Source: Lachnospiraceae bacterium
GTDB taxonomy: Bacteria > Bacillota > Clostridia > Lachnospirales > Lachnospiraceae
Assembly: GCA_900759665.1 (NCBI GenBank)
Contig: CAAEWE010000082.1
Location: forward strand, 1 to 42,203
Length of the DNA: 42,203 bases
Direction: 5' to 3'
Shown here: positions 7,065 through 15,485 of the stretch, piece after piece
Position numbering within the stretch: position 1 is the first letter of the stretch
How the letters are laid out: every line of letters starts with the position of its first letter
Translations under genes and position numbers: made by a program
The notes under the pieces: generated by a model
Told to the model about the DNA's origin: nothing
Seen by the model: the letters and a program-made list of their open reading frames with translations, nothing else
Database searches by the model: none

Positions 7065-10000
7065 ATGAGGTTACACAAAATGAAACGGAGTATGATGGCC
7101 GGTGCGATGGCATTGGTAATGATAGTGACGGCGATGCCGGATATGACTATCGTAAATACAGCAGAGGCGGCAGAGACGAAGGCGACATTTGATAACAATG
7201 AGTTTTCTTATGGAGTGCTTCCGACGAAAAAGGTAAATCCGGTGGAACGGGCAGAATGCACCGGGGATGAATGGAAAGGAACGGACGGTAATCTCGATAT
7301 TACATCGGTGAATGCGATGAAGGACAGTTCCAATCTGACGCCATATCAGAATGTGGAGAAGGCATTTCTGGGAGCAAGAGATTATGCAAAAGAGGGTTCG
7401 GATTATTATCAGCTTCTGACCGGGGATGGGCAGGACTGGGAACTTACGGTTCTTGACAATCCGGAAGCTGCTGATAAGCTGGGAAGCTTTGAAACAGAGG
7501 ATTATGCTCTGAATGAAAAGGATGGCTGGAAGAAAGTAACGCTTCCGGCGAGCTGGACCAGTTATGGCTTTGATCATTCGATCTATACGAATTCCACGAT
7601 GCCGTTTGAAGATAGTGTGTCATTCCCGGAAGCACCGGTGAAAAAGAATCCTGTGGGACTGTATCGTAAGGAGTTTACGGTGAAGGATACTATGCTTCAG
7701 GACAACGGAAAAGTATACATTACCCTGGGGGGCGTGGAGTCCGCATATTATCTCTATGTCAATGGAGTCCGGGTGGGATATAGTGAGGACAGCTATGATC
7801 CGCATACCTTTGATATTACAGATCTGCTTCACAAAAAGGGGGAGAAGAATCTGCTGGCGGTCAGGGTCATGAAGTTCTGCGACGGAACCTGGATGGAGGA
7901 TCAGGATATGATCTATGACGGAGGTATTTTCCGCGATGTATATCTGACCAGTACACCGGCAGTACATATCAGGGATTATGATCTTGATACGGATCTGAAT
8001 GACGATTATTCTGAGGCACAGGTCAGAATGAAAGTGCAGATTGGAAATGATGCATCAGAGGGCTGCAGTTCTATGGCAGCAAAGGCAGTTCTTTATGATG
8101 AAGAAGGAAACGAGACTGCGTCCGGTACGGCAGAGATCGGAACGGTGGAATCCGGTCAGATACAGGAAACAGAGATTTCATTTCCTGTCAATGCTCCGAA
8201 GCTGTGGGATGCCGATCATCCAAATCTGTATACGATGGTTCTTTCTCTTTATGATGTAGAAGGAAAGCTTCATTACGAAAGTGTCAGTCAGAATGTAGGA
8301 TTCCGGAAACTGGAATTTACTTCCACAAAGGTGACAGATGACGGGAAATACAATAATGCCACAAAGCATTATGAGACGGTGAAACTCAACGGGAAGCGCC
8401 TGCTGATCAAGGGAGTGAACCGTCATGATACGGATATAGAAACCGGCAAATATGTTTCACGCAAGGTGTATGAGGAAGATGTCCGGCTGATGAAGCAGAA
8501 TAATATTAATGCAGTCAGAACTGCACATTATCCGAATGATGACTATATGTATTATCTTTGCGATAAATATGGTTTATATGTGATGTGCGAGAGCAATACA
8601 GAGTGTCACGCAGTTTATTCGGAAGAGGATAAAATAGCAAAGCTGGAAACAGTGGCAATGACAAGACAGTCTGCTTCTTATGAGCGTTTTAAAAATACTA
8701 CCTGTAATCTGTTCTGGTCGATCGGAAACGAGTGTTCACAGGGATGGTCTGAACGGGATGGTAATTATGCAAATGGTATGTTTGCACATATGGTGCAGTT
8801 TTTTAAAGACCGGGATGACAGCAGAATGGTTCATTATGAAGGAATGAGTGGGGGATCGAAGGGATCTGCCGGGATTGATATGGTCAGTCATATGTATTAT
8901 GATCCGGCAAGCTGCCTGTCATATGCTGAGGGCGAAAGCCATATGCCGTTTATCCTTTGTGAGTATGATCATGCAATGGGGAATGCGGTTGGTAATCTGA
9001 AAGACTACTGGGATATCATCCGGAAATATGATAACATGCTTGGTGGTTTTATCTGGGACTGGGTGGATCAGTCCAGAAAAGTGGCGATCGCAGAAGGCGA
9101 TTGGGATTATTATGGACAGAAGGATGCCCATGCAGGCAGTTTATATGATCTGAAGGGATATTACCTTGGATATGGTGGTGACTGGGGAAGTTATGCCGGG
9201 GACAAGAATTTCTGTCAGAATGGCCTTTTGTCAGCGGACCGTGATCCGCAGCCGGAAATCAAAGAAGTGAAATACCAGTATCAGGATTTCCGGTTTACCA
9301 TAGATGGAGAAAAGCTTAGCGGCCGGAAGATTCATGTGAAAAATGAAAGTGCTTCCAGAAGTCTTTCTGATTATGATGTGATCTGGCAGTTGAAAGAAAA
9401 TAATACGGTTATTGATCAGGGGACATGGAATGTGGACGTTGCCCCACAGGAAGAGAAGGATCTGGAGGTGCCATATACGCTTCCGGAGAAGCTGAAAGCA
9501 GGAGCGGATTATTATCTGAATCTGTCTGTGCAGACAAAGGACGCCTCCTGGGCAATGGAGAAAGGATATGAGACGGCATATGCACAGTTTGTGGTAGATA
9601 CGGCGGCTGTACAGACGTCACATGCATTTCAGGGGGATCAGGTAAATGTTGTCAAGAAAAACGGATGCTATATGATCTCCGGAAATGATTTTTCGGTTGA
9701 AATGAATCTGGAAAACGGTCTGTTGCAGAATTACTACTACAAAGATAAACTATTGATGAAGCAGGGACCAAAGCCAAATATCGGAAGAGCAAAGCTGGAT
9801 AATGATACTACAGCTTATACAGATATTATGAAGGATCTGACGCTGGCATCCGTTCCGGAAATCGGACAGAATCAGGATGGATGTTATGTGATTAACGTAA
9901 AGTGGCTTTCCACTTTCCAGCTTGATACGACATCAGAGGAACCGACTACGGTGATCATGCGTTACATTATTGAAAACAATGGTGCGGTTACGGTGAATAT

Positions 10001-11012
10001 GCAGATGGATCTTTCCCGTACCAGATTGAAAAAGGTGACCAAGGCAGGAACGATTCTGTCGATGGCAGATGGAAATGAGAAAATAAGCTGGTATGGAAAC
10101 GGAGATGGAGAAAGCTATAATGACCGCCAGAGCTATACCAGAAAAGGAGTCTATGACTCTACTGTAAATGATATGTATTATCCGTTTGCCATGCCGCAGG
10201 ATTGCGGAAACCTGACGGGTGTTCATTGGATCCGTATCACGGATGAAGCAGGAAAGAACGGTCTGCTGATCTGTGGCAATGACGAGGTCAATGCATCGGC
10301 ACTTCATTTTACGCCACAGCAGCTTCAGGAGGCAAAACATGTACCGGAACTTACTCCGTCGGAGGATACTTATGTAACGGTGGATGCAGCGGTACGTGGC
10401 ACTGGAAATGCTTCCTGCGGCTATGATACACTGGAAAAATATCAGATTCAGAAACAGTTATATGATTACAGCTTTACTATACTTCCTTATCAGGAAGGGA
10501 CAGATGCAATGGCTGTTTCCTCTGAGTACAGAAATCAGAAGTATTCCTTTGAAAAAACAAAGGATGTTACGGTCGCAGACGAGTCATCGGTATCTCCGGC
10601 ACCGTCAGAGACAGTGCTGCCATCGCAGACCCCGGCTGGCAATGTGGGAGTCTCTTCCACTCAGACACCGTCAGTGACAGCGGCACCGGCAGGAGAAGTG
10701 GGGACAGCACCGGCACAGGTGGTAAATGTTAAGGCGAAGGGGCTGAAAAAAGGAATCTCTATTACCTGGAGTTTACAGAAAGGAATGCAGTATAAGGTAG
10801 CATACAGCAACAGTGCCGCAAAGCTTTCTAAGCTGAAAAATAAAAAAGTGGTCCGTATATCCGGTGGAAAAGTATTTACCGTTAAAAAGAATGCAAAGAA
10901 AATTCTGAAGTTAAAAAAGAACAAAAAATATTATGTGAAGGTATGTGCGGTTGATCCGAAAACCGGTAAGGCTGGAAAGTGGTCAAAAGCAGTATCGGTA
11001 AAGACAAAATGA
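7065..11012 (+). CDS. Secreted glycoside hydrolase family 2 beta-galactosidase with C-terminal FN3-like module
   Basis: Exported LacZ-type enzyme expected to hydrolyse terminal beta-galactosides outside the cell. Of 1315 residues, 1 to about 36 are a signal peptide (basic start, hydrophobic core, AEA-like cleavage site). A sugar-binding jelly roll (about 95-300), an Ig-like domain, a TIM barrel (about 425-720) and C-terminal beta domains follow. Acid/base is Glu556 in SIGNECSQGW and nucleophile Glu633 in LCEYDHAMGN; GVNRHDTD is the conserved barrel motif. A Pro/Ser/Thr linker (about 1176-1220) leads to a Lys-rich FN3-like module (about 1221-1315). No LPxTG or SLH anchor is seen, so retention, if any, would be by the basic module. 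E. coli LacZ has about 1023 residues. The ribosome binding site is ACGGAGGAAG. The gene stands alone between promoter and terminator with no visible sugar transporter next to it. Confidence 0.95.
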   Translation: MRLHKMKRSMMAGAMALVMIVTAMPDMTIVNTAEAAETKATFDNNEFSYGVLPTKKVNPVERAECTGDEWKGTDGNLDITSVNAMKDSSNLTPYQNVEKAFLGARDYAKEGSDYYQLLTGDGQDWELTVLDNPEAADKLGSFETEDYALNEKDGWKKVTLPASWTSYGFDHSIYTNSTMPFEDSVSFPEAPVKKNPVGLYRKEFTVKDTMLQDNGKVYITLGGVESAYYLYVNGVRVGYSEDSYDPHTFDITDLLHKKGEKNLLAVRVMKFCDGTWMEDQDMIYDGGIFRDVYLTSTPAVHIRDYDLDTDLNDDYSEAQVRMKVQIGNDASEGCSSMAAKAVLYDEEGNETASGTAEIGTVESGQIQETEISFPVNAPKLWDADHPNLYTMVLSLYDVEGKLHYESVSQNVGFRKLEFTSTKVTDDGKYNNATKHYETVKLNGKRLLIKGVNRHDTDIETGKYVSRKVYEEDVRLMKQNNINAVRTAHYPNDDYMYYLCDKYGLYVMCESNTECHAVYSEEDKIAKLETVAMTRQSASYERFKNTTCNLFWSIGNECSQGWSERDGNYANGMFAHMVQFFKDRDDSRMVHYEGMSGGSKGSAGIDMVSHMYYDPASCLSYAEGESHMPFILCEYDHAMGNAVGNLKDYWDIIRKYDNMLGGFIWDWVDQSRKVAIAEGDWDYYGQKDAHAGSLYDLKGYYLGYGGDWGSYAGDKNFCQNGLLSADRDPQPEIKEVKYQYQDFRFTIDGEKLSGRKIHVKNESASRSLSDYDVIWQLKENNTVIDQGTWNVDVAPQEEKDLEVPYTLPEKLKAGADYYLNLSVQTKDASWAMEKGYETAYAQFVVDTAAVQTSHAFQGDQVNVVKKNGCYMISGNDFSVEMNLENGLLQNYYYKDKLLMKQGPKPNIGRAKLDNDTTAYTDIMKDLTLASVPEIGQNQDGCYVINVKWLSTFQLDTTSEEPTTVIMRYIIENNGAVTVNMQMDLSRTRLKKVTKAGTILSMADGNEKISWYGNGDGESYNDRQSYTRKGVYDSTVNDMYYPFAMPQDCGNLTGVHWIRITDEAGKNGLLICGNDEVNASALHFTPQQLQEAKHVPELTPSEDTYVTVDAAVRGTGNASCGYDTLEKYQIQKQLYDYSFTILPYQEGTDAMAVSSEYRNQKYSFEKTKDVTVADESSVSPAPSETVLPSQTPAGNVGVSSTQTPSVTAAPAGEVGTAPAQVVNVKAKGLKKGISITWSLQKGMQYKVAYSNSAAKLSKLKNKKVVRISGGKVFTVKKNAKKILKLKKNKKYYVKVCAVDPKTGKAGKWSKAVSVKTK

Positions 11013-11097
11013 TATAGCAGCAGATGGTTTACAGAAAATTTATGGATACACCAGAGTATTCTGTGTGCATAAATTGAGAAGATCAGATGTAATAATA

Positions 11098-11139
11098 CCG
11101 CCGCAGAGCAAAAGGATGCTTTGCGGCGGTTGTTTTTTT
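11098..11139 (+). terminator. Rho-independent terminator after the beta-galactosidase gene
   Basis: A 12-bp stem, CCGCCGCAGAGC (11098-11109) with GCTTTGCGGCGG (11118-11129), one G-U pair, an 8-nt loop and the tail TTGTTTTTTT. Confidence 0.95.
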
Positions 11140-11192
11140 GTGGAATTATGGTAAGATACATAAGGAAATGTGAAGAAAAACAGGAAGTATAG

Positions 11193-12221
11193 ATGAGGGT
11201 GGTTTTAATGAGTATTTTTCAGTGTATGATGGCAGATATCAGTGAGGCAGCGACATGTTTGCCGCAGGCTTTGCTTGGTGGCATGCTGTTTGGAATTTGT
11301 GCCTGTGGTGTGTGGATCCTTCTGAAACGGTATTTCCCAAAGTTTCCATCCGTAGGAACCGGAAAATGGATCGTGGTTGTTTTGTTTGTGGTCTATTTCC
11401 TGGTGCTTTTACAGACCGTGTTTTTTTCCAGGGAACCGGGGAGCAGATGGGGAACGGAGATGCATTTTCTCGGAACCTGGGGTACAACGATGCAGGATCA
11501 TGCATGGGTATTGGAAAATATCCTTTTGTTTGTTCCATTTGGACTGCTTCTGCCGTTGTTTCTTCCGGGAAAATGGCATTTTATAACGGTGCCGGCTGGA
11601 CTGTTATGCAGTGTCTGTATTGAGTTGATTCAACATCTTACGGGCAGGGGATTTTGCCAGCTGGATGATATCATTATGAATACTCTTGGTACTCTGACGG
11701 GATATCTTTTGTGGGCTCTGGCAGCGTTGCTGCTTCGGGGACTTTTCCGGCTGTTTGGCAATACCGTGAGGCGCAGGATGATATGTTCTGTGGCAGCAGT
11801 ATTCTGGATGAGTGTGATCTTTCTTTTTTCCGGCCAGCCGGCCGATGAGTCCACTCAGACAAGTCTTCGCGTGGAGCGCATGATCTGTTCAGTGGCGGTA
11901 CCGGGATATGTCTTAAAGACCCCGGAGGAACAGACTGCTTTAGCACAGAGGATTGAATTTCCTGTGAGAAAGGGTGCACATATGACGGAATATGCGATTC
12001 TGGCAGTTTTGTTTCTTGGAATTGTCAGCAGGAGGGAGCTGACCCGGCGGGAGCTTGTCCGGGCGGTGTTTCTGACAGCGGTCTATGCGGCAGCGGATGA
12101 ATTTCATCAGCGGTTTGTGCCGGGAAGGAGCGGGCAGCTCCGGGATGTACTGATCGACAGCGCAGGAGGAACAATAGGAGTGCTGGCAGCCTATGGACTG
12201 CTGCATAAAAGAGAAAGGTGA
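11193..12221 (+). CDS. Double VanZ-domain membrane protein
   Basis: VanZ-family proteins are polytopic membrane proteins; VanZ itself confers low-level teicoplanin resistance, but most homologues have unknown roles. This 342-residue protein carries two VanZ units in tandem. The first (about residues 45-185) has the signatures LENILLFVPFG, ELIQHLTGRG and DDIIMNTLGTLTGYL. The second (about 195-338) has FPVRKGAHMTEYAILAVL, DEFHQRFVPGRSG and DVLIDSAGGTIGV. The second resembles free-standing VanZ proteins of about 140-170 residues, so fusion or internal duplication is likely. Starts at 11193 (MRVVLM) or 11208 are both possible; the latter has GAGGGTGG close upstream. The small gene at 12232 follows after 10 nt. 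A link to glycopeptides is not implied. Confidence 0.88.
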   Translation: MRVVLMSIFQCMMADISEAATCLPQALLGGMLFGICACGVWILLKRYFPKFPSVGTGKWIVVVLFVVYFLVLLQTVFFSREPGSRWGTEMHFLGTWGTTMQDHAWVLENILLFVPFGLLLPLFLPGKWHFITVPAGLLCSVCIELIQHLTGRGFCQLDDIIMNTLGTLTGYLLWALAALLLRGLFRLFGNTVRRRMICSVAAVFWMSVIFLFSGQPADESTQTSLRVERMICSVAVPGYVLKTPEEQTALAQRIEFPVRKGAHMTEYAILAVLFLGIVSRRELTRRELVRAVFLTAVYAAADEFHQRFVPGRSGQLRDVLIDSAGGTIGVLAAYGLLHKRER

Positions 12222-12231
12222 GGTCATTCGT

Positions 12232-12423
12232 ATGGATTTTATGGTGGGCAGTGTCGATGCAAAACGGCTTCGGAGAGACCTGTTAAAAAAGCTTCGGAGC
12301 TTACCGAATCAGAAGTCCCCCAGCGTGCGTGGCAAGATATATACCGCAGAGATGACAGATGAACAGGGACTTCTTTCGATGGCAAAACAGGAGGGCATGG
12401 AGATCCGGCGTTATATCCGGTGA
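12232..12423 (+). CDS. Small orphan protein of 63 residues
   Basis: Not recognised. The start is fixed by AGGTGAGG just upstream; a longer frame from 12193 overlaps the VanZ gene and lacks a ribosome binding site. The product is soluble and basic, with a Lys/Arg/Leu-rich helix near the N-terminus (KRLRRDLLKKLRSL) and a second segment ending in EGMEIRRYIR. No cysteine pairs, membrane segment or signal peptide. It is 10 nt after the VanZ gene and probably shares its transcript. Confidence 0.6.
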   Translation: MDFMVGSVDAKRLRRDLLKKLRSLPNQKSPSVRGKIYTAEMTDEQGLLSMAKQEGMEIRRYIR

Positions 12424-12529
12424 TCGGATGCACCCTTCTGGTATGAGATCAGGAGTTTGAGCAGGGACTTCGTTATGCATAGAAATGGCACGAAGATATT
12501 GATTTATTTACAAAATAGACGGTGAAACA

Positions 12530-12610
12530 ATGAAGGATCAAGGGAAAATGTTTTATGAGTTTTTCTTTGTATTTTTTACAGGTAACCGTCTGGAAATGAG
12601 GGGACAATGA
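12530..12610 (+). CDS. Possible 26-residue leader peptide coupled to the MarR gene
   Basis: An ATG at 12530 opens a 26-codon frame, rich in Phe in its middle (FYEFFFVFF), whose TGA overlaps the marR start as ATGA (12607-12610). Only a weak GGTG ribosome binding site precedes it. An inverted repeat, AGACGGT (12517-12523) and ACCGTCT (12585-12591), brackets most of it. It may be a translated leader or chance. Confidence 0.25.
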   Translation: MKDQGKMFYEFFFVFFTGNRLEMRGQ

Positions 12611-13107
12611 CAGAGGAGCAGAATTTAGGGGAAGAATTATATAATCTTTTGGCAGAGCTGTTAAACAGCAAGATGAACCGGACTGTGATGGACAGCATTC
12701 GCGGGGAATATGGTGTGCTCCGGTATCTCTGCTATATTGAGGATCACGTTCATGCAGGAAAGCTGACGGAGCAGCTTCATGTGGTGCCGGGCAGAATGAC
12801 AGATATTCTGACCAGTCTGGAGGCGAAGGGGCTGATCCGGAGAGTACGTGGAGAGCGGGACCGGCGTCATGTCAATGTCTGCATTACAGAAGAAGGGAAA
12901 AAGCAGGCGGTACAGATGCGCCAGATGATCAGCAGGGAGTATGAGGGAATGTTCCGGATTCTGGGTTCGAAGGATACAGAGGAACTGATCCGCTTGTTAA
13001 AGATCGTACTTTCCTATCCGGATGCAAAGGAAACGGGAAGTGGAAGGAAAACGGAATCGCCAACCGCACCGGCTGACAGGATGGCATTGCACGAAAATGT
13101 CCGGTGA
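12607..13107 (+). CDS. MarR-family transcriptional regulator
   Basis: Predicted dimeric winged-helix DNA-binding protein, usually a repressor relieved by a small ligand. Its 166 residues include a helix-turn-helix (about 35-75) with LTEQLHVVPGRMTDILTSLEAKGLI as recognition region and a wing with RVRGERDRRHVNVCITEEGK, the strongly conserved D-x-R pattern of the family. Helices on both sides would form the dimer interface. The C-terminal 25 residues are Ser/Thr/Pro-rich and look disordered. The LRR gene starts 52 nt downstream, so it may be co-transcribed with, and may regulate, the LRR-VWA-AAA set. No clear promoter was found in 12424-12606. Confidence 0.9.
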   Translation: MTEEQNLGEELYNLLAELLNSKMNRTVMDSIRGEYGVLRYLCYIEDHVHAGKLTEQLHVVPGRMTDILTSLEAKGLIRRVRGERDRRHVNVCITEEGKKQAVQMRQMISREYEGMFRILGSKDTEELIRLLKIVLSYPDAKETGSGRKTESPTAPADRMALHENVR

Positions 13108-13159
13108 TAATGATTTATGCAAAAATAAACGGCATTTTTTGGGAAAGGTTTGATGAACA

Positions 13160-14155
13160 GTGGGTACAATAGATGCGGGACAAATATACAGATATAAAAA
13201 TTTATATTTGTATGTAGAAGAAACAGAAAATGGGGGAATCCGCCTGCTTCGATGCTATGGGGATTCTCCTGCCGTTGTTTTACCGGAAAAGATCCGGGGA
13301 GTACCGCTGGTGGAGATCGGGGATTACTGCTTTGCGGACTCAGCAAAAGCACAGGAATATTCCGGATCGGTGGATGATTCTGTGAGAGTCATAAATGGGG
13401 ACTATCTACAGAAGCTGTCATTGCCGGATTGTGTGCAAAGGATCGGAAGCCTGGCATTTTATAATTGTAAAGCACTGCTGGAGCTCTGCTTTGGGGCAGA
13501 TCTTACGGGGGTGGGAAGCGATGTGTTTATGAACTGCAGAAAGCTTCAAACCTTCCGGGTATCCGGAGACATTCAGGAGCCCACAGGTCTGAAACAGCTT
13601 CTGGCACAGAGAATGGACGGTATGGATGTCTTTTTTGAAAAAAACGGCAGCATCAACGGCAGGCTGTTTTATCCGGGATATGAGGAGTATCATGACGAGA
13701 TAGGACCAGCACATATTTTTGCAATGAGTATCCGTGGAGAGGGATTTCGGGCAAGACAGTGCTTCCGGGATGGGATCGTATCTCTGAGGGATTACGATGA
13801 TATTTTTGAAATAGCTTGTGCGGAGGAAAGTGAGAGAACCTTATGCCGGATGGCGGGAAGCCGCATAGCTTACCCGGCGGGACTGGAAGAGACGGCACGA
13901 ATCCGTTACGAAACGTACCTTTTAGGACACCAGAAGGCATTGGCGGAGCTTATCGTGGAGGAACGGCATATCGACATGATAGATTATTTTGTGCAGCACC
14001 ATCTCCTTCTGACGGAAGGGATCGGTCATGCAGCCCGGAGAGCATCTGCCATGGAATGGGTGCAGGGGACGGCTGCTATCTTGAAGATTCAAAAGGAGCA
14101 AAACGGGGAAAATACAGGAGCTGACCGTTACGCATTTGACGAATGGCAGGAATAA
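13160..14155 (+). CDS. Cytoplasmic protein with BspA-type leucine-rich repeats
   Basis: Unknown function. The N-terminal half holds LRR_5 (BspA-like) repeats, seen in VEIGDYCFAD, VQRIGSLAFYNCKALLEL and VGSDVFMNCRKLQTFRV (about residues 45-145). The C-terminal half (about 190-331) is unrecognised and appears helical. No signal peptide or membrane segment, which is unusual because most BspA-type LRR proteins are exported. The start is a GTG with GGGAAAGG upstream; no in-frame ATG fits better. It is followed 13 nt later by the VWA gene, whose product with the AAA+ ATPase would form a chaperone-like pair. The LRR protein could be the recognition or adaptor component; that is inference. Confidence 0.75.
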   Translation: MGTIDAGQIYRYKNLYLYVEETENGGIRLLRCYGDSPAVVLPEKIRGVPLVEIGDYCFADSAKAQEYSGSVDDSVRVINGDYLQKLSLPDCVQRIGSLAFYNCKALLELCFGADLTGVGSDVFMNCRKLQTFRVSGDIQEPTGLKQLLAQRMDGMDVFFEKNGSINGRLFYPGYEEYHDEIGPAHIFAMSIRGEGFRARQCFRDGIVSLRDYDDIFEIACAEESERTLCRMAGSRIAYPAGLEETARIRYETYLLGHQKALAELIVEERHIDMIDYFVQHHLLLTEGIGHAARRASAMEWVQGTAAILKIQKEQNGENTGADRYAFDEWQE

Positions 14156-14168
14156 AAAGGGGTAAACC

Positions 14169-15485
14169 ATGAAAAAACATATCATGACAGAGACCGAGTG
14201 GGAGGCAGAAATGGCACAAAAGGTGCTTTCCTATACGAAAGATGCTCTTTTTGTAGATTTTCGTCATATGGGAAGGGCGTTTCAGATCATGACGTCTCAG
14301 GCGGACGCACAGATCATTACTCTGGCGGTGGATGGAGAAGTCCTTCATTATTCTTCGGAGCAACTGATCCGTTTATTCCGGAACAACGAAAAATATCTGA
14401 ACAGGCTTTATCTGCACGGAATCCTGCATTGTCTGTTTCAGCATCTGTGGATCGGTGGGCAGAGGAATCGGAGAATGTGGCATATTGCCTGTGATATTGC
14501 GGTGGAGTATGTGATCGATCATCTAAAAAAGCCGTCGGTGCAGCGGATCCTTGGCTGGCTCCGGGAACAAACCTACCGGGAGCTGGAGCAATATGGAAAG
14601 GGGATTTCTGCGGCAGTGATCTACCGATGGCTTCAGAGTAAGGACCTACAGGAGCTGGAAAAGCTGGGACAGGAGTTTTTTGCGGATGATCACCGCTACT
14701 GGCCGAAGGAACAAAAGGGGCAGCAGATGCCATCTCCGGTGAGGAAGAAGTGGCAGCAGGCATCACATCAGATCTCACTGGAACAGAAAAGAAACGGGAC
14801 TGACCGGGAGAAGGGACAGAGACTTTTTGGTCAGCAGATGAAGGCCGGACAGCAGAGAAGAACCTACCGGGATTTTTTGAAAAAGTTTGCGGTTTTCAGG
14901 GAGGAGATGCATCTGGATCCGGAGGAATTTGATCTGGGTTACTATACGTATGGCTTACAGTTGTATGGCAGCCTGCCGCTGATAGAGCCGTTAGAGAGCA
15001 GTGAAGTACAAAAGATCCGGGATTTTGTGGTTGTGGTAGATACCAGCTACTCCACCAGCGGGGAACTGGTGCAGGGGTTTTTGCAGGAGACCTTTGACAT
15101 ACTGACCGGACAGAACAGTTTTTTCCGGCGGTCCAGAGTCTGGATCCTGCAGTGTGATGAAATGGTTCAGAAGGAGGACTGCATCACCTCTCCGGAGGAG
15201 CTCGCCCGTCTGTTTGATCGTTTCGAGATCTGCGGGGGTGGTGGAACAGACTTTCGTCCGGCGTTTACCAGAGTACAGCAGATGTTAGAAGAGGGAATGT
15301 TTCATGAATTGTGCGGTCTTCTTTATTTTACGGATGGCAAAGGAATCTATCCCGGACAGAAACCGCCTTATAAAACGGCATTTTTATTTCTGGAGGATTA
15401 TGAGGAACAAAAAGTGCCGGCATGGGCGATGCGGATGAAGGTGGACGAGGGACAATGGAAGAATGGAGAACAGCATGAATATTAA
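14169..15485 (+). CDS. DUF2201-type protein: degenerate metallopeptidase-like domain plus VWA domain
   Basis: VWA partner of a MoxR-type ATPase. Of 438 residues, the N-terminal part (to about 130) matches the DUF2201 putative metallopeptidase region, with the helix LHGILHCLFQHLW: His83, His87 and His92 are present, but the catalytic Glu of HExxH is Gly84. A basic, Gln-rich linker follows (about 175-245). The C-terminal VWA domain (about 285-430) has an intact MIDAS: DTSYS at 291-295, the Thr of GGGGTDFRP, and the Asp of YFTDGKG. Its 3' end overlaps the AAA+ gene start. MoxR-VWA pairs are known to act as metal-insertion or complex-remodelling chaperones (RavA-ViaA, CoxD-CoxE); the target here is unknown. 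Confidence 0.85.
   Translation: MKKHIMTETEWEAEMAQKVLSYTKDALFVDFRHMGRAFQIMTSQADAQIITLAVDGEVLHYSSEQLIRLFRNNEKYLNRLYLHGILHCLFQHLWIGGQRNRRMWHIACDIAVEYVIDHLKKPSVQRILGWLREQTYRELEQYGKGISAAVIYRWLQSKDLQELEKLGQEFFADDHRYWPKEQKGQQMPSPVRKKWQQASHQISLEQKRNGTDREKGQRLFGQQMKAGQQRRTYRDFLKKFAVFREEMHLDPEEFDLGYYTYGLQLYGSLPLIEPLESSEVQKIRDFVVVVDTSYSTSGELVQGFLQETFDILTGQNSFFRRSRVWILQCDEMVQKEDCITSPEELARLFDRFEICGGGGTDFRPAFTRVQQMLEEGMFHELCGLLYFTDGKGIYPGQKPPYKTAFLFLEDYEEQKVPAWAMRMKVDEGQWKNGEQHEY

Noticed and set aside
11193..12221. VanZ protein as evidence of a glycopeptide-resistance cluster
   Set aside because: No vanHAX, vanRS or vanY genes nearby; VanZ-family proteins are widespread in Firmicutes without resistance.
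14317..14778. Minus-strand frame opposite the VWA gene
   Set aside because: Low-complexity Ala/Pro/Ser product typical of antisense to this codon usage, no ribosome binding site.
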